Below are positions 18,644 to 27,647 of a stretch of 64,000 nt of DNA, one piece after another. A program made the position numbers and the translations under genes. The stretch covers positions 52,704 through 116,703 of the forward strand of contig NZ_AZGB01000022.1 in the NCBI RefSeq assembly GCF_001435235.1. Direction: 5' to 3'. Below the pieces are notes generated by a model. That model searched no databases, was not told the DNA's origin, and worked only from the letters and a program-made list of their open reading frames with translations. This stretch comes from Liquorilactobacillus ghanensis DSM 18630. GTDB taxonomy: Bacteria > Bacillota > Bacilli > Lactobacillales > Lactobacillaceae. Position 1 is the stretch's first letter. Every line of letters starts with the position of its first letter.

Positions 18644-20251
18644 TTGAAAAATAAAATGTTATCAGGGACATTTTGGATGTCTTTTGGCAGTATTTTTTCA
18701 CGGATACTCGGAGTAATTTATATTATTCCTTGGTTGCTGATGTTAGGTTCACAACAAAACCAATATACAGCGCAGGCTTTATTTAATGCTGCGTATACGC
18801 CATATGCATTATTTTTAGCATTAGGAACTTCCGGTTTTCCAACAGCTATTTCACGAAAAATTGCTATTTATAATTCCGAGCAGCGTTTTCGTGACAGCCA
18901 ACAACTATTTCGGGCTGCCATCTTTTTTATGTGTATCTCCGGGTTAGTCTGCGGATTGCTGTTTTACTTTGCAGCACCGGCTGTGGCTGGTAGTTCACCA
19001 ATTCTGGGTGGCGCGTCAGCAGTCAGTATTATTCGTGCTTTGGTACCAGCCCTGTTTATTTTACCGGTAATGAGTATTATTCGCGGGTGGTTTCAGGGAA
19101 ATGAAGATATGAAGCCCTTTGGCGTATCGCAATTAGTTGAGCAATTGGTTCGTGTACTCAGCATCTTGTTATTAACTTTTATCAGTTATACTTTATTGCA
19201 TACTTCGTTGGAAGTTGCAGTAGCTCTAAGTACATTTGCGGCATTTACCGGTGCAATTGCGAGTTTGGCTTACTTAATGAATTATTATCACCGCCAAAAA
19301 CCGCTTTACCAAGAATTAAAGGCTGCTAGTCAGCCAGCTACAGGTTTAAATACCAAACAATTATTTTGGCAGATTTGTAAAGAAGCACTGCCTTTCGTTT
19401 ACGTCGGTTCGGCAATCACAATTGCGCAGCTGATTGATCAGTTTACCTTTAAGCAGATCATGCGACTCGGCAGTCAACTGAGCTTGACCGCTATTCAAAA
19501 TATGTTTACACTTTTTTCTGCTAATCCCAGTAAGATTACCACAGTAATTGTTTCGTTGGCGATTGCAATTTCGGGGACGACTTTACCGCTTTTAGCCAGT
19601 GCACACGCTGATCCGCAAAAAGCGGCAGTAATTATTCAAGATAATTTTCGATTGCTGTTTGGTTTACTGGCCCCGGTAACTATTATCTTGGCTTTATTAG
19701 CCGGTCGAATCAATACAGTCTTTTTTGGTTATAATTTGCATGGTAGCTGGCTAATGTTTTGGTCAATTTTGATTACATTCGTTCAAGCGATTTTTACCGA
19801 CGTTTTTACTTTGATCCAGTCGTTGGGGAAACATCGTATGGCGGTCATTTTACTCAGCATTACACTTTTAATTAAATTTATTTTGCAATATCCGCTGGTT
19901 TATTTCTTTCATGATTACGGAGCACTGTGGGCAACTGCCATTTCGTTTGGTTTAGTTGCAGGGTATTGCGTTTATTACTTGATGAAATTATCTAACGAAA
20001 CCAAACTAGCTGATTTTGCCGATCTCGGACTATTAAGTCGAGCAAATTTGATTTTTGCTGTTTTAGCAACTGGATTGTTGGGAATCCTCAGTTTATTTTC
20101 AGTTGCTGATACGCGAATTGCTTCATTCCTATTTTCTTGTGTTTATGGCTTGCTGGCCTTAGGAATCTTGGCAGTAATTGCTTACTATTATAATCTGCCT
20201 AAAATAATTTTAAAATTAAAATGGGGCAGAACCCAATATAAGCATTTTTAA
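18644..20251 (+). CDS. MurJ/YtgP-type lipid flippase (polysaccharide biosynthesis family)
   Basis: 535 residues with about 14 membrane helices, MOP superfamily (SpoVB/YtgP branch). The N-terminus GTFWMSFGSIFSRILGVIYIIPW and ALGTSGFPTAISRKIA are characteristic. In Firmicutes YtgP flips lipid II for peptidoglycan; other members flip teichoic or polysaccharide intermediates. It starts at TTG 18644 with GAGGA upstream. No glycosyltransferase genes adjoin, which favours the housekeeping lipid II role. Confidence 0.87.
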   Translation: MKNKMLSGTFWMSFGSIFSRILGVIYIIPWLLMLGSQQNQYTAQALFNAAYTPYALFLALGTSGFPTAISRKIAIYNSEQRFRDSQQLFRAAIFFMCISGLVCGLLFYFAAPAVAGSSPILGGASAVSIIRALVPALFILPVMSIIRGWFQGNEDMKPFGVSQLVEQLVRVLSILLLTFISYTLLHTSLEVAVALSTFAAFTGAIASLAYLMNYYHRQKPLYQELKAASQPATGLNTKQLFWQICKEALPFVYVGSAITIAQLIDQFTFKQIMRLGSQLSLTAIQNMFTLFSANPSKITTVIVSLAIAISGTTLPLLASAHADPQKAAVIIQDNFRLLFGLLAPVTIILALLAGRINTVFFGYNLHGSWLMFWSILITFVQAIFTDVFTLIQSLGKHRMAVILLSITLLIKFILQYPLVYFFHDYGALWATAISFGLVAGYCVYYLMKLSNETKLADFADLGLLSRANLIFAVLATGLLGILSLFSVADTRIASFLFSCVYGLLALGILAVIAYYYNLPKIILKLKWGRTQYKHF

Positions 20252-20272
20252 AAATTTATAGTAGATAATTTG

Positions 20273-20304
20273 AAAAGTCATGGAAGATAACCATGGCTTT
20301 TTTT
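20273..20304 (+). terminator. Intrinsic terminator
   Basis: Arms 20273-20283 and 20291-20301 with one wobble, 7-base loop, run of seven T. Confidence 0.88.
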
Positions 20305-20406
20305 GAGAAAATAAAAACGCGTGATAAATAAAAAATGCTAAAATATGAAAAAGAGATATTGACCACTTTACGGTAGTAATAGATGGGGGAGGGGAACTTA
20401 ACGCAA

Positions 20407-20955
20407 ATTAATAAATTGAAAATTGAATTACGGCAATTAAAGCAAGCAGAGTTGGCGAAATTTTGGCAACTAGCTTTTAGTGATACTGAAGCGGAATGGA
20501 TCAATTGGAATGGGCCTTATTTTGCCGAGTCATTACCTAATAAACTTGAATTTATCCAAGGAATCAGTAGCAAAGACTATTTAATTAATCCATTTAAAAA
20601 AATTATTTGGGTAGATAATCAAATGGTTGGAATGGTTTCAGCGCGTTATGTTGATGGTGATTTAAAACGTTGGCTTGAAATTGGCATTTGTCTTTATCAG
20701 TCAGCTACTTGGCGACAACATATTGGTTATTATTCATTAAAATTATGGCTGGATCAATTATTTCGAGAGACTGATTTGCCACACATTGGACTAACAACTT
20801 GGTCCGGCAATTATCGTATGCTGGGATTGGCAGAAAAGCTTGGTATGAAAAAAGAAGCGCAAGTCCGTCAAGTCAGATACTGGCAAAATCAATATTGGGA
20901 TTCAGTTAAATATGGAATTTTAAGAACCGAATGGCAGCAAATAAAAGACAAATAG
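20407..20955 (+). CDS. GNAT acetyltransferase, RimJ-like; probable ATT start
   Basis: About 182 residues of the GNAT fold: LEIGICLYQSATWRQHIGYYSLKLW corresponds to the acetyl-CoA binding strand-loop-helix and NYRMLGLAEKLGMKKE to the usual C-terminal motif. Only a weakly served ATG exists at 20383; it lies before the purine-rich GGGGGAGGGG (20385-20394). A start at ATT 20407 gives MNKLKIELRQLKQAEL, a normal GNAT N-terminus, 12 bases after that site. The acceptor substrate is unknown. The next gene begins right after the stop. Confidence 0.8.
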   Translation: MNKLKIELRQLKQAELAKFWQLAFSDTEAEWINWNGPYFAESLPNKLEFIQGISSKDYLINPFKKIIWVDNQMVGMVSARYVDGDLKRWLEIGICLYQSATWRQHIGYYSLKLWLDQLFRETDLPHIGLTTWSGNYRMLGLAEKLGMKKEAQVRQVRYWQNQYWDSVKYGILRTEWQQIKDK

Positions 20956-20969
20956 GAGAAAAATCAAAA

Positions 20970-21452
20970 ATGTTAAGTAGTTTGATTCTTATTCGCGGGA
21001 ATTCTGGCAGTGGAAAATCGACCTTGGCCCAAAAACTCCAGCAGTTTTTGGGAACAGAGAGCTGCTTACTGCTGCAGCAAGATAAATTACGCCGGAATTT
21101 GTTGCACGCAGATGATCACGTTGCTTCACCGGCAGTTGATTTGTTAGATACACTGCTCAAATTTGGCAGTCAGCATTACTCACTAACAATTCTTGAAGGA
21201 ATTTTACGTAAGGATGTTTATGGTGAGATGCTAAAGCAGGCGATGATTTATTTTAATGACCAAAAACTAATTTATTATCTTGACTACTCATTTGAAAAAA
21301 CAGTTTCTTTTAATTCACTAAAAGAGCAACCCTTTTCCGTTATTTTACTGCAAAAATGGTGGCGTGAACAAGATTGTTTGACTGCTAATGATCGACTATT
21401 AAATGGAAATCTTGAAAGTAATTATCAAAAAATCATTAATAATTTGCAGTAG
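20970..21452 (+). CDS. Small P-loop kinase (AAA_33 / zeta-like)
   Basis: 160 residues with a Walker A motif GNSGSGKST at about residues 9-17 and a downstream LLQQDKLRRNLL that resembles the substrate-side DxxR of gluconate/zeta-type kinases. The ATG at 20970 has a TAGGAG site; the frame opens upstream inside the preceding gene. Only 14 bases separate it from the GNAT gene, so they are co-transcribed. A house-keeping nucleotide or sugar kinase is as likely as a toxin; no antitoxin gene adjoins. Confidence 0.82.
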   Translation: MLSSLILIRGNSGSGKSTLAQKLQQFLGTESCLLLQQDKLRRNLLHADDHVASPAVDLLDTLLKFGSQHYSLTILEGILRKDVYGEMLKQAMIYFNDQKLIYYLDYSFEKTVSFNSLKEQPFSVILLQKWWREQDCLTANDRLLNGNLESNYQKIINNLQ

Positions 21453-21642
21453 TAATTTGTAACAATAGGTAAGAATTACTGCTTTATTTTCAATCTCTTT
21501 TAGATTGCATGAATTAGAAAAAATTTATTTTATACTTGGCTAGTCAAAGTCATTACACCCTTACTGTTTATAATGCTGGCAATCATCTTGAATTTATGCT
21601 TAATTCATAAACTAATTAACTAACGGAATGAAGTGAAGTGTT

Positions 21643-22101
21643 ATCAAACTAAGAAAAATGGATTCAAAAGAATTTAAAACGTATTGTGAATCATCGATCA
21701 AAAAATACGCTCAAGAAAAAATTCGTGTTGCTACTTGGTCATCGGCAACTGCTGAGAAACAAGCAGCTGCCGAATTTCAGCGTCTATTACCACAAGGCGC
21801 TGCCACACCGGCTAATTATCTTCTGAAAATTATTATGTCAGCTGATGTTGTTGGCAATCTTTGGTTAGCAAGAGTTACTCAAGAACCAGCAACCGCTTAT
21901 ATATATGATTTTGAAATTTTACCAGCCTTTCAAAATCAAGGTTTGGGTACCCAAGCAATTAATTTAAGTTGTAAGTTTGCACAACAACATGGTTTTACCA
22001 AAATTCGTTTGCATGTTTTTGGCGGAAATCAACGAGCAGTGCACGTTTACCAAAAAGCAAATTTCGTAACAACCGATATCATGATGGAACGAAAGCTGTG
22101 A
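21643..22101 (+). CDS. GNAT acetyltransferase; probable ATC start
   Basis: About 152 residues. The acetyl-CoA motif is FEILPAFQNQGLGTQAI, and the C-terminus LHVFGGNQRAVHVYQKANFVTTDIMMERKL is typical. Homologues of this type usually begin with an IKLR-x-M-x-x-x-E-F segment; here IKLRKMDSKEF is encoded from ATC 21643, while the first ATG (21658) would remove the first strand. An in-frame TGA at 21634 leaves only AGT, GTT and ATC as earlier codons, and GAAGTG lies just upstream. Substrate unknown. Confidence 0.78.
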   Translation: MKLRKMDSKEFKTYCESSIKKYAQEKIRVATWSSATAEKQAAAEFQRLLPQGAATPANYLLKIIMSADVVGNLWLARVTQEPATAYIYDFEILPAFQNQGLGTQAINLSCKFAQQHGFTKIRLHVFGGNQRAVHVYQKANFVTTDIMMERKL

Positions 22102-22102
22102 A

Positions 22103-22660
22103 TCAATGCTGACTGATTTTATTTAGACCTTTCAACAGTGTTTGCACCATAATTTGTGGTTCTTCAGGTTGTTTCTTGGCCAACCAAGTATTTAAAATAT
22201 TCCAAAACCCACCAACTGAGAAGCTCATAATATATTCGATCTCAGTTGCGCTGCCTTCGATATGCCAAGGAGCTTTAAAATCTCGGTATAGATTGCTGGC
22301 CTGAGGTGACATTCTGGACAAAAAGAAAATAAATAGATTTTGATTGATCAAAATTCGAATTTTCTCACGTTCTGGCCACCAAAATTCAAAAAATACTATT
22401 AAAACCTGCTCAAAATTCATTTTTGATATTTCCAGACTTTGTAACTGCGCAATATATTTTTTAATCAGCTGATCAGCGTAATAATCCAGCAATAGATCTT
22501 TACTTTTAAAAGAGCGATAGAAGGTCCGGCGTGATAATTGCGCTTGTTCAGCTATTTCTTTAACTGTGATCTCATTATAATTTTGCTGTTGCATCAAAGT
22601 AAACAGTGCTTCTAACAACCATGTTCGCGACTGCATTGCTAATCGTTCTTGTCCATTCAT
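22103..22660 (-). CDS. TetR-family repressor
   Basis: 185 residues. The N-terminal helix-turn-helix is clear: MQQQNYNEITVKEIAEQAQLSRRTFYRSFKSKDLL. The C-terminal ligand-binding part is of the TetR_C_7/8 kind (AQLQSLEISKMN onward). It is divergent from the DHA2 exporter at 22850 and is probably its repressor, acting at the 22-bp palindrome at 22765. Its stop abuts the convergent GNAT gene. Confidence 0.9.
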   Translation of the reverse strand: MNGQERLAMQSRTWLLEALFTLMQQQNYNEITVKEIAEQAQLSRRTFYRSFKSKDLLLDYYADQLIKKYIAQLQSLEISKMNFEQVLIVFFEFWWPEREKIRILINQNLFIFFLSRMSPQASNLYRDFKAPWHIEGSATEIEYIMSFSVGGFWNILNTWLAKKQPEEPQIMVQTLLKGLNKISQH

Positions 22661-22742
22661 TTTAAATTATTCCTCCATGTCACAATAGTATTTCCAATGT
22701 AGCACTTAACCAAATTGGCTAGTTTTATCATTCAGTAACTAT

Positions 22743-22786
22743 TATAATAAATTTTAGCAGAGATGTCACACGTGCGCACTTGTGAC
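22743..22786 (+). promoter_or_regulatory. MFS promoter -10 and 22-bp TetR operator
   Basis: A TATAAT at 22743-22748 is followed by a 22-base palindrome (22765-22786; half-site GTCACACGTGC, complementary half GCACTTGTGAC) that is perfect except one base pair. A related TGTCACA lies near 22677, next to the tetR start. The position, just downstream of the expected start of transcription, fits repression by TetR. Confidence 0.7.
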
Positions 22787-22849
22787 TCTGTTGTGCCAAA
22801 ATGGCTTAGCATGCTAGCCTTAAAGAGTAATCTGGAGGGCTTTATTACA

Positions 22850-24601
22850 ATGAACAAACAAAAAAAGTATTTTTTACCAGTTTTGTTACTAGGAAATTTA
22901 TTATGTATGATGGATACTTCTATCATGACAATTATTTTACCGAAATTACAGTCAGCTTTTAATGAAAGTTTGACTAGTTTATCGTGGGCACTAAATATTT
23001 ACACAATCTTTTTTGCGGCTTTGATTATTCCATTTGGTGGCTTGGCTGAGCGAATTGGACGAAATAAATTTGTTTTTGGCAGTTTGATAGTTTTTGGCAT
23101 AGGATCCTTGTTATCAGGTTTGGCTCCTGATTTAAAATGGATGCTGCTTGCACGAGCAATTCAAAGTATCGGAGCTGCCGGAATTATTCCGACTAGTATG
23201 GTGATTGGACTTGAGCACAGTACACAAGCTAATCGAAATAAAATTGTTGCTGCTTTAGCTGGTGTTCAAGGATTAGCAGTAGCTCTTGGACCGGCGATCG
23301 GTGGAGTTATTGCAGAGTTTTGGGGCTGGCGTTGGGTATTTTTAATAAATCTTCCTTTAGTAGTTTTAGATTTACTATTGTTTTTCCGTGCTTTTTCACT
23401 AAAACATGAATTAACTAACAAAACGTCAATTGATTGGTTGGGAGCTGTATTAAGTATGACAATGCTGTTTTGTTTGTCGCTGGGATTGATCCAAGGTAAC
23501 AAATGGGGCTGGCAATCATTGCCGATTATCCTGCTTTTGGGCGGTGCCGCCTTATTATTAATTGGCTTCCTGTTTTGGGAGAAGAGCCAAAAGAATCCAA
23601 TGATTGATTTGACTCTTTTTAAAAGCCGTAATTTTAATGGAGCCAGCTTGGCATTAGTTTTATGTAATTATTTTCTTGGCGGCATGGCAGTTTTGATTCC
23701 AACCTTTTTGACACGCGTTCAAGGAGAGAGTGAATTAAAAGCTGCACTATTGATTACGCCATATTCATTAGCTGTAATGTTTTCCGTAATTGCGACTTCG
23801 TTAGTTATTAAAAGAATTAATAACAAGCTGCTGATCAGCCTTGGTTTTTTGACCATTGCACTTAGTTATTATCTTTTAGGAAATTTAAAGGTCACTGACA
23901 ATTATCATCAGTTGATCATTGCTGATATCATTTTGGGCATCGGTTATGGTTTGGTCGCCGCAACTGCTAATATTCTAGCGGTTGCCGATTTTCACGGTAG
24001 TAAATTAACGGCTTCGCAAAGTGTAGCGAATGTTTTGCGCCAAGTCGGAATGGTGCTGGCGATCGCGATTTTTACAGCTGCTTTATCCGCTAATATTTCA
24101 ACAGCTAAAAAGCATACATTTAATTATGCTAAGCAGCAAATACAGATATTACATTTCTCTTCTAAGCAAAAAAATTTATTGACCGCTAAAATAAAAAAAC
24201 GATTGGCTCCCAATAATACTCAGCTTGAACAAAATGGTCAGCAATTTAAAACTGTTCGGCCACAAATAAGTAAAACAGCGCAACAAAAGTTGGTTAAACA
24301 AGCCTATCAGCAACAACTAGAACTATTTAGTCAAAAAAATAAGTTACTTCCAACAAAGATTCCTAAGATCGTTAAAGTCCAAATAAAGCAAACCGTTGAA
24401 AAAAATGTTAAATCAGCTATCCGCCAACAAGAACAGCATTTTAAGCAACAATTGGCACAGTTAATTCATCGTATAAAAACAAAACTTAAACAACAGTTGA
24501 CGGCAGCTTTTTTGAATATTTACAGTACCATGTTTTGGGGAGCATTGCTGGCGTTACTAATTGTACCGATATTTAAATTTGAGCATCAAAAAGAATTATG
24601 A
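22850..24601 (+). CDS. DHA2-family MFS drug exporter with large hydrophilic C-terminal insert
   Basis: 583 residues. The N-terminal 400 residues are a 14-helix MFS drug:H+ antiporter (LLCMMDTSIMTIILPKLQ motif in TM1, GGLAERIGRNKFVFGS loop, ALGPAIGGVIAEFWGWRWVF motif C). Between the last two helices lies an unusual hydrophilic Lys/Gln-rich stretch of about 140 residues (413-552), probably helical or coiled-coil and outside the cell, then the last helix. The ATG at 22850 has GGAGGG; an earlier open frame from 22763 overlaps the operator. The substrate is unknown. Confidence 0.9.
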   Translation: MNKQKKYFLPVLLLGNLLCMMDTSIMTIILPKLQSAFNESLTSLSWALNIYTIFFAALIIPFGGLAERIGRNKFVFGSLIVFGIGSLLSGLAPDLKWMLLARAIQSIGAAGIIPTSMVIGLEHSTQANRNKIVAALAGVQGLAVALGPAIGGVIAEFWGWRWVFLINLPLVVLDLLLFFRAFSLKHELTNKTSIDWLGAVLSMTMLFCLSLGLIQGNKWGWQSLPIILLLGGAALLLIGFLFWEKSQKNPMIDLTLFKSRNFNGASLALVLCNYFLGGMAVLIPTFLTRVQGESELKAALLITPYSLAVMFSVIATSLVIKRINNKLLISLGFLTIALSYYLLGNLKVTDNYHQLIIADIILGIGYGLVAATANILAVADFHGSKLTASQSVANVLRQVGMVLAIAIFTAALSANISTAKKHTFNYAKQQIQILHFSSKQKNLLTAKIKKRLAPNNTQLEQNGQQFKTVRPQISKTAQQKLVKQAYQQQLELFSQKNKLLPTKIPKIVKVQIKQTVEKNVKSAIRQQEQHFKQQLAQLIHRIKTKLKQQLTAAFLNIYSTMFWGALLALLIVPIFKFEHQKEL

Positions 24602-24801
24602 AATTTTAAATTAAGTTGTGTTAAATTGTTTTTTAAAACGTAATACTTATTGAAAATAAACAATTTTGTTGGTTAGTTATGCTATACTGGGTACAATAAT
24701 TTTACTTACTGTTGGAACTAATTTGATTGGTCGTCCAAGTAAGTAATTATTATTTTAATCATGAATGGTTTACTTTAGTAGTTAACAAGAAAGGTGATTT
24801 T

Positions 24802-25617
24802 ATGGTGAATGAGTATCCTCAAGTAATGACAATTGCTGGTTCAGATAGTGATGGTAGTGCTGGAATGCAGGCTGATCTTGAAACTTTTTTCACAAGGAAA
24901 GTGTACGGAATTTCGATAATGACAGCTTGCGTTGCTGGTAATTCATATGGAATTCATGCCAGTGCTACTTTACCGCTTGACTTTATTCGCCAAGAATTTG
25001 CAGATACCGCAGCTGATTTTAAAGTAAAAGCTGCTAAAACCGGCATGCTTGCTGATACCGAACTGATCAAAGAAGTTGTTGCTGATTATCAAAAATATGC
25101 TTTTGGACCATTAGTAGTCGATCCAGTGATTATGACCAAGCACGGCAACCAGTTGTTGGAAGAACAAGCAGTTGATACTTTGCGTAAATTATTGATCCCA
25201 CTGGCAACCGTACTTACGCCTAACTTTTATGAATCGGAAAAGTTGACGGGAATGCAGATTAAAACTGATGTTGATTTGGAAAAAGCTGCTCATAAACTAC
25301 AAGAACTTGGTGCAAAAAATGTAGTTGCAAAGGGCTCCCATCATGATCCGCAGCAAACAACAGTTAAAGATTTTGTTTTGTTGGCATCCGGTAAAAGCTT
25401 TTGGCTGACTGACCGTTATTATCCAACAACACATATCAATGGAACTGGTGACTCTTTATCAGCATGTATTGCAGCTGAGATAGCTAAAGGAACAGACATT
25501 GAAAAAGCTATTCGCATTGCTAAAGATTATGTCAACACAGCTATCAAGCAGGAAATAGCCGTTGGTCATAAGTTCGGTCCAATTAATCATTGGGCACCAA
25601 CTTTGAACAAATTCTGA
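24802..25617 (+). CDS. Pyridoxal / hydroxymethylpyrimidine kinase (ThiD-PdxK family)
   Basis: 271 residues of the ribokinase-like fold. MTIAGSDSDGSAGMQADLETF is the substrate-binding start and INGTGDSLSACIAAEIA carries the catalytic Asp and anion hole. In Firmicutes this ThiD-like group includes pyridoxal kinases. It phosphorylates pyridoxal or HMP with ATP in B6 salvage or thiamin synthesis; no thi genes adjoin, so B6 salvage is the better guess. Start ATG 24802 with AAAGGTGA. Confidence 0.85.
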   Translation: MVNEYPQVMTIAGSDSDGSAGMQADLETFFTRKVYGISIMTACVAGNSYGIHASATLPLDFIRQEFADTAADFKVKAAKTGMLADTELIKEVVADYQKYAFGPLVVDPVIMTKHGNQLLEEQAVDTLRKLLIPLATVLTPNFYESEKLTGMQIKTDVDLEKAAHKLQELGAKNVVAKGSHHDPQQTTVKDFVLLASGKSFWLTDRYYPTTHINGTGDSLSACIAAEIAKGTDIEKAIRIAKDYVNTAIKQEIAVGHKFGPINHWAPTLNKF

Positions 25618-25682
25618 AAAACAATTCTTTTTAATTAGACACAGCCAATTTAGTAAAAAAAGTACTGAATAATAATTTTTTT

Positions 25683-25710
25683 GATTTAAAAATGGTAATG
25701 TTTTTAAATC
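25683..25710 (+). other. Small hairpin upstream of ndk
   Basis: Perfect 10-base arms GATTTAAAAA / TTTTTAAATC, 8-base loop, without a T-run immediately after. Could be a weak terminator or a structured leader. Confidence 0.35.
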
Positions 25711-25779
25711 AGGTCTTGCTTTTTTAACTATAAAGCTGGAAAATTAAAATGTATTGAATTCTAGTTTGGAGGAATGAAA

Positions 25780-26202
25780 ATGGCAAAAGAGAGAACATTA
25801 ATTCTGATTAAGCCTGATGGAGTTGCTGCAGGACATGTTGGTGAAATTATTGCGCGAATCGAACGCAGGGGCTATCAGATTACAGCTTTAAAAGTAACAC
25901 AAGCAACTGACGAAAAGTTGAAAGCTCATTATTCCGAAAAAATTGATAAACCTTATTTTGGCGACATTGAGTCATATATGAAAGAAGGACCGATTGTTGC
26001 TATTATTGCAACTGGTGTTAATATCATCAATGCCTTTCACAAAATGGCAGGAAAAACGAATCCAACCGAAGCAGCTCCTGGGACTATCCGGGGTGATTTT
26101 GGTCATGAATCCGAGGATGGCAATTTGCGCAATGTTGTGCACAGTTCTGATGGAATTGCTGCCGCTGAAAAGGAAATAAAAATTTGGTTTCCTGAATTTT
26201 AA
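25780..26202 (+). CDS. ndk: Nucleoside diphosphate kinase
   Basis: 140 residues. LILIKPDGV is the N-terminal signature and GTIRGDFG plus LRNVVHSSDG contains the catalytic His (about residue 121). It transfers the gamma phosphate between nucleotides through a phospho-His. The first ATG (25774) directly abuts the GGAGGA site, so the ATG at 25780 is the more likely start. Monocistronic; a structured element follows. Confidence 0.95.
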   Translation: MAKERTLILIKPDGVAAGHVGEIIARIERRGYQITALKVTQATDEKLKAHYSEKIDKPYFGDIESYMKEGPIVAIIATGVNIINAFHKMAGKTNPTEAAPGTIRGDFGHESEDGNLRNVVHSSDGIAAAEKEIKIWFPEF

Positions 26203-26236
26203 ATTCAATTCAATTTACTAACAAACATGAAACTTT

Positions 26237-26326
26237 AAAAAGCCAGAGCACAAGATGTGAAGTACCCTAAAGTTATCGGAGATAAGCTGACAATTTTAAG
26301 GCAGTTCAAAACTGCTGTGGCTTTTT
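26237..26326 (+). ncRNA. Structured element / complex terminator after ndk
   Basis: AAAAAGCCA.AGCA (26237-26250) pairs with TGCT.TGGCTTTTT (26313-26326) with one mismatch, closing about 60 bases that contain two more short hairpins (near 26272-26287 and GCAGT/ACTGC at 26301-26315). A T-run follows. It could be a terminator or a small RNA; nothing known was recognised. Confidence 0.4.
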
Positions 26327-26448
26327 ACTTACTTTTAAAACAGTAAATTAAGACCTCTTATACTGAAAAACTAACCACTTGCGCGCTAAATATTTTCATA
26401 ACTGCAAAATTATGGTTTACTTAATAGCAATGAGAGGAGGCCAAACAG

Positions 26449-26901
26449 ATGAAAATTAAAGTTGAGATCGATCCTCAGCTTAGTGAAACAGAAGTCATTG
26501 TTCGAACTCCCAAAATTGACGAGCAAGAAATCAATTATTTATATGATGTCATTGCTGAAAAAAATAAGAAAATGAAACTCAAATTATTTCAAGGAGAGAC
26601 AACTTATTATGTTAATTGCAATGAGCTGCTTTTTTTTGAAACAAGCGGTCGTTTCATTCAAGCACATACTAGCTCGGCTGTCTATGATACGCATTTTAAA
26701 CTATATGAACTTGAAAAATTACTGCCTGCCAATTTTATGCGGGTTTCCAAATCAACTATTCTTAATACTGATCAAATCTTTGGCTTAACCCACTCGTTGA
26801 CAAATAATTTGGTAGAATTTCAAAATACATATAAACAAGTTTATGTTTCTCGTAAATATTTCAAAAAATTAAAAGATACACTCGACAGTAAGGAGCTGTA
26901 G
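26449..26901 (+). CDS. LytTR DNA-binding regulator without receiver domain
   Basis: 150 residues. The C-terminal 100 residues are a LytTR domain: LLFFETSGRFIQAHTS, YELEKLLPANFMRVSKSTILNTDQI and VSRKYFKKLKD are the classical motifs. There is no phospho-receiver, so it is not a two-component regulator. It overlaps functionally with the next gene (3 bases apart), a membrane protein, an arrangement resembling LytTR regulatory systems in which a membrane partner restrains the regulator. Strong GAGGAGG site. Likely controls the exporter genes downstream. Confidence 0.92.
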   Translation: MKIKVEIDPQLSETEVIVRTPKIDEQEINYLYDVIAEKNKKMKLKLFQGETTYYVNCNELLFFETSGRFIQAHTSSAVYDTHFKLYELEKLLPANFMRVSKSTILNTDQIFGLTHSLTNNLVEFQNTYKQVYVSRKYFKKLKDTLDSKEL

Positions 26902-26904
26902 TCT

Positions 26905-27615
26905 ATGCGAACAAGAAAACTTATTACCGGCGTTGGATTGCTGGGATTAGCCGTATTACTTATTTTGAATAAGTTAGAAATCATTTCATTTCACTTTGAA
27001 ATCTGGACAATTATCCTTACCATCTTTTTTGGAGTTACTTTAATTCAAGGATTAGTTCATCGACGTTTGACAGAAAGTATCTTTTCAATTGCCTTTCTTT
27101 GCATGATCTATGCCTCAGAACTGGGAATTGAAAAATTGGTTCCGTGGACCATTTTAGTAACAGCCTTGTTAATCGATATTGGTTTATCGTTGATATTTCA
27201 TTCGTTTTTCAAATATTCATTCGGATGGAGCAAGCTTGGAGGGAAAAATTATGATGATGCTAAACAAGCGATTAACTCCGATGAAAAAATAATTATTAAC
27301 GAGCGGATGTCCAGTAGTATTCGCTATGTCAAAACTGATCATTTGCAGCGCATAAAAACCAATGTCACTCTTGCCACGCTTAGGTTGTACTTTAATCAAA
27401 CCGAACTGCAAAATCATCAAGCTACTCTAATTATTAACAGCACGCTTAGTGAAATCCGATTATACGTACCTAAAGAATGGGATGTTGCAATTAATATTGA
27501 TAATATCTTAAGTGAGATCAAGGAGGAGAATAAACCAGCGCATGAAGTGCTGACCGAGCGCTTAAATCTTCGCGGCAGTTTAAATCTGTCTGAAGTGAAA
27601 ATAATATACGTTTAG
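26905..27615 (+). CDS. LiaF-like membrane protein
   Basis: 236 residues: four hydrophobic helices in the first 105 residues (GVGLLGLAVLLILNKL, WTIILTIFFGVTLI, etc.), then a soluble beta-rich C-terminal domain (INERMSSSIRYVKTDHLQRIKTNVTLATLRLYF) of the LiaF/DUF2154 kind. LiaF proteins restrain cell-envelope stress signalling in Firmicutes. Position directly after the LytTR gene suggests it senses the envelope and modulates that regulator. The next gene is 32 bases away. Confidence 0.82.
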   Translation: MRTRKLITGVGLLGLAVLLILNKLEIISFHFEIWTIILTIFFGVTLIQGLVHRRLTESIFSIAFLCMIYASELGIEKLVPWTILVTALLIDIGLSLIFHSFFKYSFGWSKLGGKNYDDAKQAINSDEKIIINERMSSSIRYVKTDHLQRIKTNVTLATLRLYFNQTELQNHQATLIINSTLSEIRLYVPKEWDVAINIDNILSEIKEENKPAHEVLTERLNLRGSLNLSEVKIIYV

Positions 27616-27647
27616 CGTAGTAATTAAATTCAGGAGTGTAATTAATC

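Noticed and set aside
20970..21452. Zeta toxin of an epsilon-zeta pair
   Set aside because: P-loop is present but there is no antitoxin gene and the neighbours are acetyltransferases.
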